The notes beneath the pieces are model-generated. The model saw only the letters and a program-made list of their open reading frames with translations, searched no databases and was not told the DNA's origin. This document shows positions 14,608 through 21,217 of a stretch of 23,529 bases of DNA, piece by piece. The stretch is from F23-B02 sp045601285. GTDB taxonomy: Bacteria; Bacillota; Clostridia; Oscillospirales; Oscillospiraceae. The stretch covers positions 1-23,529 of the forward strand of contig JAZRZJ010000050.1 in NCBI GenBank assembly GCA_045601285.1. The letters are read 5' to 3'. The translations under genes and the position numbers were made by a program. The stretch's first letter is position 1, and every line of letters begins with the position of its first letter.

Positions 14608-15018
14608 TCAGCGCTTGGAGAACTGAGGAGCGCGACGTGCGGCTTTGAGACCGTACTTCTTTCTTTCCTTCATTCTGGGGTCGCGGGTCAGGAAGCCTGC
14701 AGCCTTCAGAGCGGGACGGTAGCTCTCGTCAACAACAACGAGTGCGCGGGCGATGCCGTGGCGGATTGCGCCTGCCTGGCCGGATACGCCGCCGCCGGAA
14801 ACGGTTGCTTCGACGTCAACCTTGCCGATGGTGCCGGTGAGGTTCAGGGGCTGGCGAACGATGAGCTTCAGGGTCTCAAGACCGAAGTAATCGTCGATGT
14901 CACGGCCGTTGATGGTGATAGCACCGGTGCCGTTGGGAATGAGGTGAACGCGAGCAACAGAAGACTTTCTGCGACCGGTACCGTACATATAGGGTCTCTT
15001 GCACTTATAAGTAGCCAT
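14608..15018 (-). CDS. rpsI: 30S ribosomal protein S9
   Basis: The 136-aa protein carries the S9 signatures YGTGRRKSSVARV near the N-terminus, GGGVSGQAGAIRHGIARAL in the middle and LTRDPRMKERKKYGLKAARRAPQFSKR at the end. The conserved C-terminal KR tail reaches the ribosomal P-site in known structures. AGGAGGT precedes the ATG. It lies 16 nt after rplM, the standard L13-S9 operon. The 3'-terminal 34 coding bases and the terminator are duplicated downstream with only synonymous codon differences, so the present 3' end may have been acquired by recombination or element integration. Confidence 0.98.
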   Translation of the reverse strand: MATYKCKRPYMYGTGRRKSSVARVHLIPNGTGAITINGRDIDDYFGLETLKLIVRQPLNLTGTIGKVDVEATVSGGGVSGQAGAIRHGIARALVVVDESYRPALKAAGFLTRDPRMKERKKYGLKAARRAPQFSKR

Positions 15019-15034
15019 TAAATTTTACCTCCTA

Positions 15035-15466
15035 TTAGAAACGGTCCCAGACTTCAGGCTTCTGGGCTGCGTGGGTGTGCTCTGCACCTGCGAAAACGCG
15101 AAGGCGCTCAAGCTGCCACTTTGCGATGGTGTTCTTCTGAAGCATGCCGCGTACTGCAAGACGCATTGCAAGCTCGGGGCGCTTTGCCATGAGGGTCTTG
15201 TACTGGGTTTCCTTCAGACCGCCGACCCAACCGGAGTGAGTGCGGTAGTACTTCTGCTCCAGCTTCTTGCCGGTGAGAACTGCGTCCTTTGCGTTGATGA
15301 TGATGACATAGTCACCGCAGTCAACGTTGGGAGTGTAGGTGGTTTTGAGCTTGCCGCGGAGAAGGTCGGCAGCAACTGCAGCGGTCTTGCCCAGGGGCTT
15401 GCCTGCTGCGTCAAGGATATACCATTTTCTTTCAACGGTTTCCTTGGTAAGCATGGTTGTGGACAT
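15035..15466 (-). CDS. rplM: 50S ribosomal protein L13
   Basis: This 143-aa L13 is full length. It has the start TKETVERKWYILDAAGKPLGK, the core NVDCGDYVIIINAKDAVLTGKKLEQKYYRTHSGWVGG, the signature VRGMLQKN and LRVFAGAEHTHAAQKPE at the end. In assembly it binds 23S rRNA early and is essential for 50S formation. The ATG has TTGGAGG upstream. It is the first gene of the rplM-rpsI operon and follows a near-consensus promoter and a short leader (15467 to about 15540) that could host L13-type autoregulation. Confidence 0.98.
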   Translation of the reverse strand: MSTTMLTKETVERKWYILDAAGKPLGKTAAVAADLLRGKLKTTYTPNVDCGDYVIIINAKDAVLTGKKLEQKYYRTHSGWVGGLKETQYKTLMAKRPELAMRLAVRGMLQKNTIAKWQLERLRVFAGAEHTHAAQKPEVWDRF

Positions 15467-15512
15467 ATTTGTGCCTCCAAATAAAATTAAATATCTTTGA
15501 CAATTTCAGTGC

Positions 15513-15539
15513 GCACGCATATACTTGTTTTCGGCGTGC
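15513..15539 (-). promoter_or_regulatory. Leader hairpin of the rplM-rpsI operon (possible L13 leader)
   Basis: In the presumed 5' UTR on the minus strand, GCACGC and GCGTGC form a 6-bp stem around a 15-nt A-rich loop, close to the expected transcription start. L13 leader motifs are known in Firmicutes. I cannot confirm that this matches the family from sequence alone. Confidence 0.35.
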
Positions 15540-15545
15540 TTTATT

Positions 15546-15574
15546 TTTATACCATAAGTAACAATTAGTGTCAA
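15546..15574 (-). promoter_or_regulatory. Consensus sigma-A promoter of rplM-rpsI
   Basis: On the minus strand, a perfect -35 TTGACA (15574-15569), a 17-nt spacer and TATAAA (15551-15546) form one of the strongest promoters in the window, as expected for ribosomal protein genes. Confidence 0.9.
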
Positions 15575-15589
15575 CACTAATTTTAATTT

Positions 15590-15613
15590 AGATTTTGAAA
15601 ACTCCCAAAATCT
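15590..15613. repeat. Inverted repeat in the rplM/ttcA-like divergent region
   Basis: AGATTTTG (15590-15597) and CAAAATCT (15606-15613) are a perfect 8-bp dyad with an 8-nt loop. It lies between the rplM -35 box and the ttcA-like start. It may be an operator or a leader hairpin; there is no direct evidence for either. Confidence 0.45.
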
Positions 15614-15676
15614 CTTGAAATCGCGCAAAAGCTCGTCAAATCTAAAATCCGTTTTATAAAATTTCGGGGAAATACT

Positions 15677-16408
15677 ATGGATATCAGGGAATTGAACGAA
15701 TTTTCGGGGCTTATCCGCAAGGCCGTGTACGACTACAAAATGATAGAAGAGGGCGACAGAATCGCCGTTGGCGTGTCCGGCGGCAAGGACAGCCTTCTGC
15801 TTCTGCTGGCGCTGAAGCACCTGCAGAGCTATTATCCGAAGCACTTTGAGCTTGAGGCAATTACCGTCGAGCTGGGCTTTGAGGGTATGGATTTCACTCC
15901 CGTTAAGGCGCTGTGTGCGGAGCTGGCTATTCCCTACACCTGCCTTAAAACCGACATCAAGGAAATCGTTTTTGACGTGCGCAAGGAGGAAAATCCCTGC
16001 TCCTTGTGTGCCAAGATGCGCCGCGGCGCGCTGAACGACGCCATTCGGGAAATGGGCATTTCCAAGCTGGCTCTGGGACATCACTTCGACGATGCCGTGG
16101 AGACCTTTATGATGAATCTGCTGTTTGAGGGACGCCTGGGCTGCTTCCGCCCCGTCACCTTCCTTGACCGCAGCGGCGTTACGCAGATCCGCCCCATGAT
16201 ATATGCCGGCGAGGGCAAAATCGCAAACCTTGCGGAAAAGCTGGAGCTGCCCGTGCTGGAAAACCCCTGTCCCATGGACAAGACCTCAAAGCGCCATGAG
16301 ATAAAGGATATGCTGAAAACCATGCGCGAGGATTACCCCGACATGAAAAGCAAAATCTTCGGCGCCATGCAGAGACTGCCTCTTGCGGGCTGGGGAATTG
16401 AAAAATGA
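15677..16408 (+). CDS. TtcA-family tRNA-thiolation-type ATPase
   Basis: The 243-aa PP-loop ATPase has SGGKDS at residues 34-39, the CxxC pair Cys108/Cys111 (PCSLCAKMRRG), GHHFDDAVETF, and Cys198 in LENPCPMD. Those three cysteines match the iron-sulfur cluster ligands of the TtcA group, which adenylates tRNA cytidine and inserts sulfur (2-thiocytidine at position 32 in Escherichia coli). Firmicute members of this family are often unassigned, so the exact target may differ. The ATG has GGGGAAA a little upstream. It is divergent from rplM and followed by a terminator. Confidence 0.88.
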   Translation: MDIRELNEFSGLIRKAVYDYKMIEEGDRIAVGVSGGKDSLLLLLALKHLQSYYPKHFELEAITVELGFEGMDFTPVKALCAELAIPYTCLKTDIKEIVFDVRKEENPCSLCAKMRRGALNDAIREMGISKLALGHHFDDAVETFMMNLLFEGRLGCFRPVTFLDRSGVTQIRPMIYAGEGKIANLAEKLELPVLENPCPMDKTSKRHEIKDMLKTMREDYPDMKSKIFGAMQRLPLAGWGIEK

Positions 16409-16413
16409 TTTTT

Positions 16414-16444
16414 AAAGCGGATGATTAAATTATCCGCTTTTTGT
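16414..16444 (+). terminator. Terminator after the ttcA-like gene
   Basis: AAAGCGGAT (16414-16422) pairs with ATCCGCTTT (16432-16440) around an AT-rich loop, followed directly by more T's. Confidence 0.8.
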
Positions 16445-16461
16445 ATATCGGCAGAAAAACG

Positions 16462-16496
16462 GCAAAGACTATGAAAAAAACGAAAGGAGTCTTTGC
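16462..16496 (+). promoter_or_regulatory. Hairpin enclosing the ribosome binding site of the 55-aa gene
   Basis: GCAAAGACT (16462-16470) and AGTCTTTGC (16488-16496) form a perfect 9-bp stem. The loop holds AAAGG of the Shine-Dalgarno, and the 3' strand of the stem ends exactly one base before the GTG start. If folded, it should limit ribosome access. A nine-codon ATG frame (16471-16500, MKKTKGVFA) also runs through the loop and stops in TGA overlapping the GTG. Confidence 0.6.
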
Positions 16497-16664
16497 GTGA
16501 AAGGCTTATCAGATACCGCATGGGCAGTTGTGGCCATAATCTGCATTCTGCTTGTGCCTGTCCTTTCTTATCTCTGGGCAACGCTTAATTCCAACATTTT
16601 TGCCGTTGCCATTTTTGTGGCAGGCGGATTCTTCGTCTACGCGGTGAACCGATGCGCAAGATAA
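16497..16664 (+). CDS. Small two-helix membrane protein, 55 aa
   Basis: A GTG start with AAAGGAG upstream opens a 55-codon frame ending in TAA. The product begins MKGLSDTAWAVV and has two hydrophobic segments (about residues 9-29 and 33-51) joined by TLNSN, with an NRCAR tail. It lies between two terminators, so it should have its own transcript. A good Shine-Dalgarno, coding-like composition and the terminator two bases after the stop support a real gene. I do not recognise the family; candidates include a small membrane regulator or stress protein, without evidence for either. Confidence 0.7.
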   Translation: MKGLSDTAWAVVAIICILLVPVLSYLWATLNSNIFAVAIFVAGGFFVYAVNRCAR

Positions 16665-16665
16665 A

Positions 16666-16693
16666 AGAGAGCACCTCGGTGCTCTCTTTTTTA
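16666..16693. terminator. Bidirectional terminator between the small gene and the LysR gene
   Basis: AGAGAGCACC (16666-16675) and GGTGCTCTCT (16678-16687) are perfect arms followed by six T's, with an A-run on the left serving the opposite strand. Confidence 0.88.
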
Positions 16694-17566
16694 TTTTTCT
16701 TCCTTAACCCACTTTATAATATAGTCCGCGAATTTTCTTGTGGCGGGGCTCTGCTTGCTGGTTTCGGGAACGGCAAGGCCGATCGTTCGCTTTGAGGGCG
16801 GCACAAGCTCCTTGATTTTCAGATCGTCGTGTCTGCCCTTGAGCAGAAGCTCGGGCATGATGCTTATGCCGAGGCCCTGCTCAACCATGGCGATGATGGC
16901 ATAGTCGTCCTTGGTGGAGAATTTTATGTTCGGCTTTATTCCCGCGGCATCAAGAGCTCGGCGGGCGTCATGGTTTGAGGTTTCAAGCAGGGTGATGAAG
17001 GCTTCCGTTTCGCACTCTACAAGGGGAAACTTGGGATAGGAGGCAAACTTGTGGTCATTGGGCAGAATTGCAAACAGTCTGTCCTCCATAAGCGCAAGAC
17101 ACTCGCAGTCAAGTCTGTTCGGAAGGGTTACAAAGCCCAGGTCCACCATGCCGGAATTGATCCACTCCTCAACATCGTAGTAGTCGCCCGTAAGAAGCTT
17201 GATGTCCACATTGGGATAGTCGCGCTGAAATTCCTTGATGACGCCCGGCAGCCAGTGAACCGCAACGGAGGTGAACGCTCCGATGCGCACGGTGCCGTAA
17301 TCAATTCCGTTTATGGCGGATACGGTCTGCTTAAGCTGCTCCTCGTAGCTCAGGATATTGCGTATGGCGGGCATTATGCGTCTGCCGTTGTCCGTGAGCC
17401 TTGCTCCCGCTCTGGATCGTGTGAGGATTGCAAAGCCGAACTCCTCCTCAAGACCGTTTATTGTGTGGCTTATGGCGGACTGAGTGCAGCCGAGTGCCTC
17501 CGCCGCCCTTGTCATAGAGCCCAATTCTATCACTTTTACCAAAGTTTCGTATCTTGATATATTCAT
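16691..17566 (-). CDS. LysR-family transcriptional regulator
   Basis: This 291-aa protein has the LysR winged HTH at residues 1-60 (ETLVKVIELGSMTRAAEALG, TQSAISHTINGLEEEFG, LTRSRAGARLTDNG). A periplasmic-binding-like effector domain follows from about 90 (GTVRIGAFTSVAVHWLPGVI onward). It is divergent from the putP-like symporter with 176 nt between, the usual arrangement for a LysR protein controlling its neighbour and itself. The effector is unknown; proline or a related amino acid is inference from the neighbour. ATG start with a weak GGGGGCAA upstream. Confidence 0.95.
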   Translation of the reverse strand: MNISRYETLVKVIELGSMTRAAEALGCTQSAISHTINGLEEEFGFAILTRSRAGARLTDNGRRIMPAIRNILSYEEQLKQTVSAINGIDYGTVRIGAFTSVAVHWLPGVIKEFQRDYPNVDIKLLTGDYYDVEEWINSGMVDLGFVTLPNRLDCECLALMEDRLFAILPNDHKFASYPKFPLVECETEAFITLLETSNHDARRALDAAGIKPNIKFSTKDDYAIIAMVEQGLGISIMPELLLKGRHDDLKIKELVPPSKRTIGLAVPETSKQSPATRKFADYIIKWVKEEK

Positions 17567-17625
17567 GTTGCCCCCTAAGTATGAAAATAACTAATGTTAA
17601 TATATAAACTATCGAATTTATTAAT

Positions 17626-17653
17626 AGTATATCGCAAATATCGGGAAAATCAA
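17626..17653 (-). promoter_or_regulatory. Possible promoter of the LysR gene
   Basis: On the minus strand, TTGATT (17653-17648), a 16-nt spacer and TATACT (17631-17626) lie about 60 bases upstream of the ATG. The surrounding AT-rich region is the likely site for LysR binding. Confidence 0.45.
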
Positions 17654-17675
17654 GTAAAATCAACAAGTTTTCTGC

Positions 17676-17704
17676 TTGTTAATGTGAAAAAGCAAAACTA
17701 TAAT
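17676..17704 (+). promoter_or_regulatory. Promoter of the putP-like gene
   Basis: TTGTTA (17676-17681), a 17-nt spacer and a perfect TATAAT (17699-17704) lie about 38 bases before the ATG. The -35 overlaps an AACAAG/CTTGTT dyad (17662-17680), a candidate operator. Confidence 0.7.
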
Positions 17705-17742
17705 TCAGTTATCTCATACGAAACACAAGAGAGGTAACAACA

Positions 17743-19251
17743 ATGAATTCAGAAGTAATAGTATTCCTTGGATATTTCATTATCCTTTTCTTCGTAGGTC
17801 TGATATTCTTCTTCAACGGAAGCAATAAGAATCAGAAGGACTACTTCATCGGCGGCAGAAGCATCGGCCCCTGGGTAACCGCCATGAGCGCACAGGCCTC
17901 GGATATGTCCGCATGGCTGCTCATGGGTCTGCCCGGCTCAATTCTCGCCTTCGGCTTCGGTCAGATCTGGATAGGCATCGGTCTTGCTCTGGGTACCGCG
18001 GCAAACTGGATCTTCTGCGCAAAGAGACTTCGTAAGTTCTCTGTTGCCGCCGGCGACTCCATTACCGTTCCCCAGTATCTGACAAACCGCTTTGCATCTT
18101 CCAAGAAGACCCTGCAGATCATCTGCGCCGTTATCTTCCTCATTGCATTCACCGTTTACGTTGCCTCCGCATTCGTTGCCGGCGCATCTGTATTCACCAT
18201 GCTCTTCCCCAGCATCTCTGAGCAGACCGCAATGGTTATCTATGCTGTTATCATCATCGGCTACACCTTCCTGGGCGGCTTCAAGGCAGTTTGCTGGACC
18301 GACTTTTTCCAGGGCATCTTGATGCTCATTGCTCTGCTGGCAGTTCCCATTATCGTTGCCGCAACCCAGAATCTCGACTACAGCGCACTGCAGACCGTTT
18401 ACCAGTACACCGATGCCAACGGCGTTGTCACCAACTGCGACTTCGGCGCAGGTCTGTTCTCTGCAAGCTGGAAGGACATTCTCTCCGGTCTCGGCTGGGG
18501 CCTCGGCTACTTCGGCATGCCCCATATCATTGTTCGCTTCATGTCCATAGAAAAGCCCTCCATGGTTAAGAAGAGCTCCATCGTCGCTATCGTATGGGTT
18601 GTTCTCTCCATCGGTGCTGCCTGCCTCATGGCATACTACGCACGTATGATCGTTGCGGAAGAGCTCCTCACCACCGGCGCACAGAAGACCGTATTCATCG
18701 TCATGGCACGCAAATTCTTCCCGCCCGCCATCGCAGGTCTTCTGCTGGCAGCTATCATGGCAGCCTCCGTTTCCACCGCAGACTCCCAGCTTCTCGTTGC
18801 CTCCAGCTCCTTCACCTCTGACCTTTACAAGCCCCTTATCCGCAAAGACGCCGGCGAAAAGGAAGTTCTGTGGGTAGGACGTATCGCCGTTGTCATCATT
18901 TCCGTCATTGCATACTTCATCGCCTCCTCCGAGGGCGCAGGCGCTCAGGCAATCATGAACATGGTTGAAAACGCATGGGGTATCTTCGGTGCCGCCTTCG
19001 GTCCCGTAATTCTCCTCTCTCTGTTCTGGAGACGCTTCAACTACGCCGGCGCTTGTGTGGGCGTTGTAGTGGGCGCTGTTGTTGACATCGTATGGCTCTT
19101 CTGCCTTGCCTCCACCGGCATCTACGAAATCGTTCCGGGCTTCATCTGCGGCGCAATCGCAGCAGTTGTTGCAACCCTTGTATCCAAGGCACCCTCCAAG
19201 GAAGTTACCGACGTCTTCGATACCGCAATTCAGGAAAACTACGGCGAATAA
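17743..19251 (+). CDS. putP: Sodium/proline symporter, PutP type (SSS family)
   Basis: The 502-aa polytopic protein has the features of PutP: SAQASDMSAWLLMGLPG with Asp54 (the Na+-site aspartate of Escherichia coli PutP is Asp55), GYFGMPHIIVRFM, and the Na+-site segment STADSQLLVASSS. Length and about 13 hydrophobic helices match the family. The gene is notably rich in optimal codons compared with the neighbouring minus-strand operon, suggesting high expression. It has a GAGAGG Shine-Dalgarno, is divergent from a LysR regulator and ends at a strong terminator, so it is monocistronic. Proline is the best substrate guess; related SSS carriers differ mainly in pocket residues. Confidence 0.92.
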   Translation: MNSEVIVFLGYFIILFFVGLIFFFNGSNKNQKDYFIGGRSIGPWVTAMSAQASDMSAWLLMGLPGSILAFGFGQIWIGIGLALGTAANWIFCAKRLRKFSVAAGDSITVPQYLTNRFASSKKTLQIICAVIFLIAFTVYVASAFVAGASVFTMLFPSISEQTAMVIYAVIIIGYTFLGGFKAVCWTDFFQGILMLIALLAVPIIVAATQNLDYSALQTVYQYTDANGVVTNCDFGAGLFSASWKDILSGLGWGLGYFGMPHIIVRFMSIEKPSMVKKSSIVAIVWVVLSIGAACLMAYYARMIVAEELLTTGAQKTVFIVMARKFFPPAIAGLLLAAIMAASVSTADSQLLVASSSFTSDLYKPLIRKDAGEKEVLWVGRIAVVIISVIAYFIASSEGAGAQAIMNMVENAWGIFGAAFGPVILLSLFWRRFNYAGACVGVVVGAVVDIVWLFCLASTGIYEIVPGFICGAIAAVVATLVSKAPSKEVTDVFDTAIQENYGE

Positions 19252-19259
19252 AAATAACC

Positions 19260-19290
19260 AAAAAACCGCTCCGAAAGGAGCGGTTTTTTT
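19260..19290 (+). terminator. Strong terminator after putP
   Basis: AAAAAACCGCTCC pairs perfectly with GGAGCGGTTTTTT around a GAAA tetraloop, followed by T. Confidence 0.95.
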
Positions 19291-19323
19291 ATGTCCTGAA
19301 GCAAGTTAGTTTTTTTGCATTTA

Positions 19324-19352
19324 TTGACTTTGATGTGGGCTTGTTCTATATT
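19324..19352 (+). promoter_or_regulatory. Promoter of the transketolase-galactokinase-mscS unit
   Basis: TTGACT (19324-19329), a 17-nt spacer and TATATT (19347-19352) lie 57 bases before the ATG at 19410. Confidence 0.7.
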
Positions 19353-19409
19353 TATATTGAACTATCGCGGGAACCCCGCACAGAAAAACGATCACGGAGG
19401 AACACTTTC

Positions 19410-20243
19410 ATGGCTTTATCTGCCCAGCGCATCGCAGAGCTTCAGGAGCTTTGCCGCCGCTTCAGAATCGACGTGCTCACCGCAATTCACGGCGCACAGT
19501 CCGGTCACCCCGGCGGCTCACTTTCCGTCTGCGAGATCCTGACCTATCTCTATCAGGAGCACATGAACATTGACGCTGACGACGCACAGAATCCCGACCG
19601 CGACAGACTTGTTCTGTCAAAGGGCCACGCAGCTCCCATGCTGTACCGCAACCTTGCGGAAAAGGGCTTCTTCCCCGCCGGCGATATGGCAAGTCTCCGC
19701 AAAATGGGCGGTCTTGCAGGTCACCCCAATCTCCACTGCCCCGGCGTTGAAATGCCCGGAGGCCCTCTCGGTCAGGGTTTCCCCGCAGCGCAGGGCATGG
19801 CAATGGCACTCAAGCTTCAGAAGTCGCCCGCAAAGGTTTACGCCATTCTCGGCGACGGCGAGCTCAACGAGGGCGTTATCTGGGAAACCGCAATGAGCGC
19901 ACCCAAGTTTGAGCTGGACAACCTCATCGCCATTGTTGACTATAACAAGGTGCAGCTTGACGGCACCACAGACGAGATCATGCCTCTCCGCGACCTCGCG
20001 GCAAAATGGGAGGCCTTCGGCTGGACTGTTCTGGAATGCGACGGTCACGACCTTGAGGCCCTTGACTTCTGCATCAGCGTTGCAGACGCAGCCGTGGGCG
20101 TACCCACCGTCATCATCGCCAACACCGTAAAGGGCAAGGGCGTTTCCTTCATGGAAGGCAAGAATGCATGGCACGGCAAGGCCATCGACGACGCAAGCTT
20201 TGAAATCGCAATGAAGGAACTGGGAGGTGACTGCAATGCCTAA
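19410..20243 (+). CDS. Transketolase, N-terminal (TPP-binding) subunit
   Basis: A 277-aa protein equal to the N-terminal half of classical transketolase. SGHPGGSLSVCEIL (31-44) and KGHAAPMLY are transketolase signatures, and the thiamine diphosphate/Mg motif runs from GDGELNEG (148-155) to DYNK (177-180). With the C-terminal subunit it moves two-carbon units between sugar phosphates in the non-oxidative pentose phosphate pathway. The ATG at 19410 has GGAGG nine bases upstream; an in-frame extension to 19092 would run through putP's 3' end and its terminator and is rejected. It overlaps the next gene by 8 nt, indicating coupled translation. The split form is common in Firmicutes. Confidence 0.95.
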   Translation: MALSAQRIAELQELCRRFRIDVLTAIHGAQSGHPGGSLSVCEILTYLYQEHMNIDADDAQNPDRDRLVLSKGHAAPMLYRNLAEKGFFPAGDMASLRKMGGLAGHPNLHCPGVEMPGGPLGQGFPAAQGMAMALKLQKSPAKVYAILGDGELNEGVIWETAMSAPKFELDNLIAIVDYNKVQLDGTTDEIMPLRDLAAKWEAFGWTVLECDGHDLEALDFCISVADAAVGVPTVIIANTVKGKGVSFMEGKNAWHGKAIDDASFEIAMKELGGDCNA

Positions 20244-21171
20244 GGCAATAAGAGAAGTTTACGGTACCGTGCTTGCGGAGCTCGGTAATGAAAATGAGGA
20301 CATCGTAGTCCTTGACGCTGACCTTTCCGGCTCCACCAAAAGCGCAATTTTCGGCAAGGCTCACCCCGAGCGTTTCTTCAACATGGGCATTGCCGAGCAG
20401 AACATGGTTGCAACCGCCGCCGGTATGTCCACTGTGGGCAAAATTCCCTTCGTGAACACCTTCACCGTGTTCCTCACCTCTCTCGGTCTTATCTCCGCCC
20501 GCGACCAGATTTGCTATGCAAACCTCAACGTAAAATTCGGCGGCGCCTACTGCGGCATGAGCGACGCTCTGGACGGCGCAAGCCACCATGCCACCGAGGA
20601 CATCGCCATCATGCGCGCCCTCCCCAACATGAAGGTCATCGTTCCCTGCGATGCCGCCGCAACACGCTGGGCAACCAGGTACGCCGTTGACAACTACGGT
20701 CCCATGTACCTGCGTCTTTCCCGCGATGTATATCCCGACCTCTACGCAGAGGACGCGGAGTTTGAGCTGGGCAAGGGCGCAATCGTCCGCGAGGGCAGCG
20801 ACGTCACCGTCATCGCCTGCGGTCTGCTTGTTCACAAGGCAATCGAAGCAGCAGAGCTGCTGGCTGAGAAGGGCATCTCCGTACGCGTTGTGGATATGTA
20901 CTCCATTAAGCCCATTGACGCTGAGCTCATAGTTAAGTGCGCAAAGGAAACCGGCGCCATCGTCACCGCTGAGGAGCACAACATTTTCGGCGGTCTCGGC
21001 TCCGCCGTTTCCGAGATTCTCGCTCACGAGGGCTGCGGTGTTCCCACGGAGTTTGTGGGTATTCAGGACGTATTCACCGAATCCGCTCCCTACAAGGAGC
21101 TGCTTGCAAAATACGGCGTTGACGCAAACGGCGTTGTATCAGGCATCGAAAAGGTCCTCAAGAGAAAATAA
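20236..21171 (+). CDS. Transketolase, C-terminal (pyrimidine-binding) subunit
   Basis: The 311-aa protein holds the Pyr domain, with FNMGIAEQNMVATAAGMS containing the catalytic Glu of thiamine enzymes, and the C-terminal transketolase domain (from about residue 190, EGSDVTVIACGLLVHKAIEAA). The pair reproduces full-length transketolase. I chose the ATG at 20236 because GGGAGGTGA lies just upstream; a GTG at 20227 would overlap that site. The first 8 nt overlap the end of the N-terminal subunit. DXP synthase has related domains, but the split architecture and motifs favour transketolase. Confidence 0.94.
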   Translation: MPKAIREVYGTVLAELGNENEDIVVLDADLSGSTKSAIFGKAHPERFFNMGIAEQNMVATAAGMSTVGKIPFVNTFTVFLTSLGLISARDQICYANLNVKFGGAYCGMSDALDGASHHATEDIAIMRALPNMKVIVPCDAAATRWATRYAVDNYGPMYLRLSRDVYPDLYAEDAEFELGKGAIVREGSDVTVIACGLLVHKAIEAAELLAEKGISVRVVDMYSIKPIDAELIVKCAKETGAIVTAEEHNIFGGLGSAVSEILAHEGCGVPTEFVGIQDVFTESAPYKELLAKYGVDANGVVSGIEKVLKRK

Positions 21172-21176
21172 GTCTA

Positions 21177-21206
21177 CAAGAGCAGAGCTCTTGCTCCGCT
21201 CTTTTG
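21177..21206 (+). promoter_or_regulatory. Hairpin cluster between transketolase and galactokinase genes
   Basis: CAAGAGC-AGA-GCTCTTG (21177-21193) is a perfect 7-bp stem-loop. Its GAGC can alternatively pair with the following GCTC (21198-21201), ahead of a four-T run. It could be a weak attenuator or a processing site; no firm call is possible. Confidence 0.4.
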
Positions 21207-21217
21207 GGAGAAAAAAT

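Noticed and set aside
15506..16084. Minus-strand 192-codon frame over the ttcA-like gene
   Set aside because: It overlaps the rplM promoter and the PP-loop gene; there are no domain features.
17938..18525. Minus-strand 195-codon frame in putP
   Set aside because: Antisense to the conserved PutP core; an acidic shadow frame with no independent signals.
20149..21027. Minus-strand 292-codon frame in the transketolase C subunit
   Set aside because: Antisense to conserved thiamine-enzyme sequence with no promoter or Shine-Dalgarno of its own.
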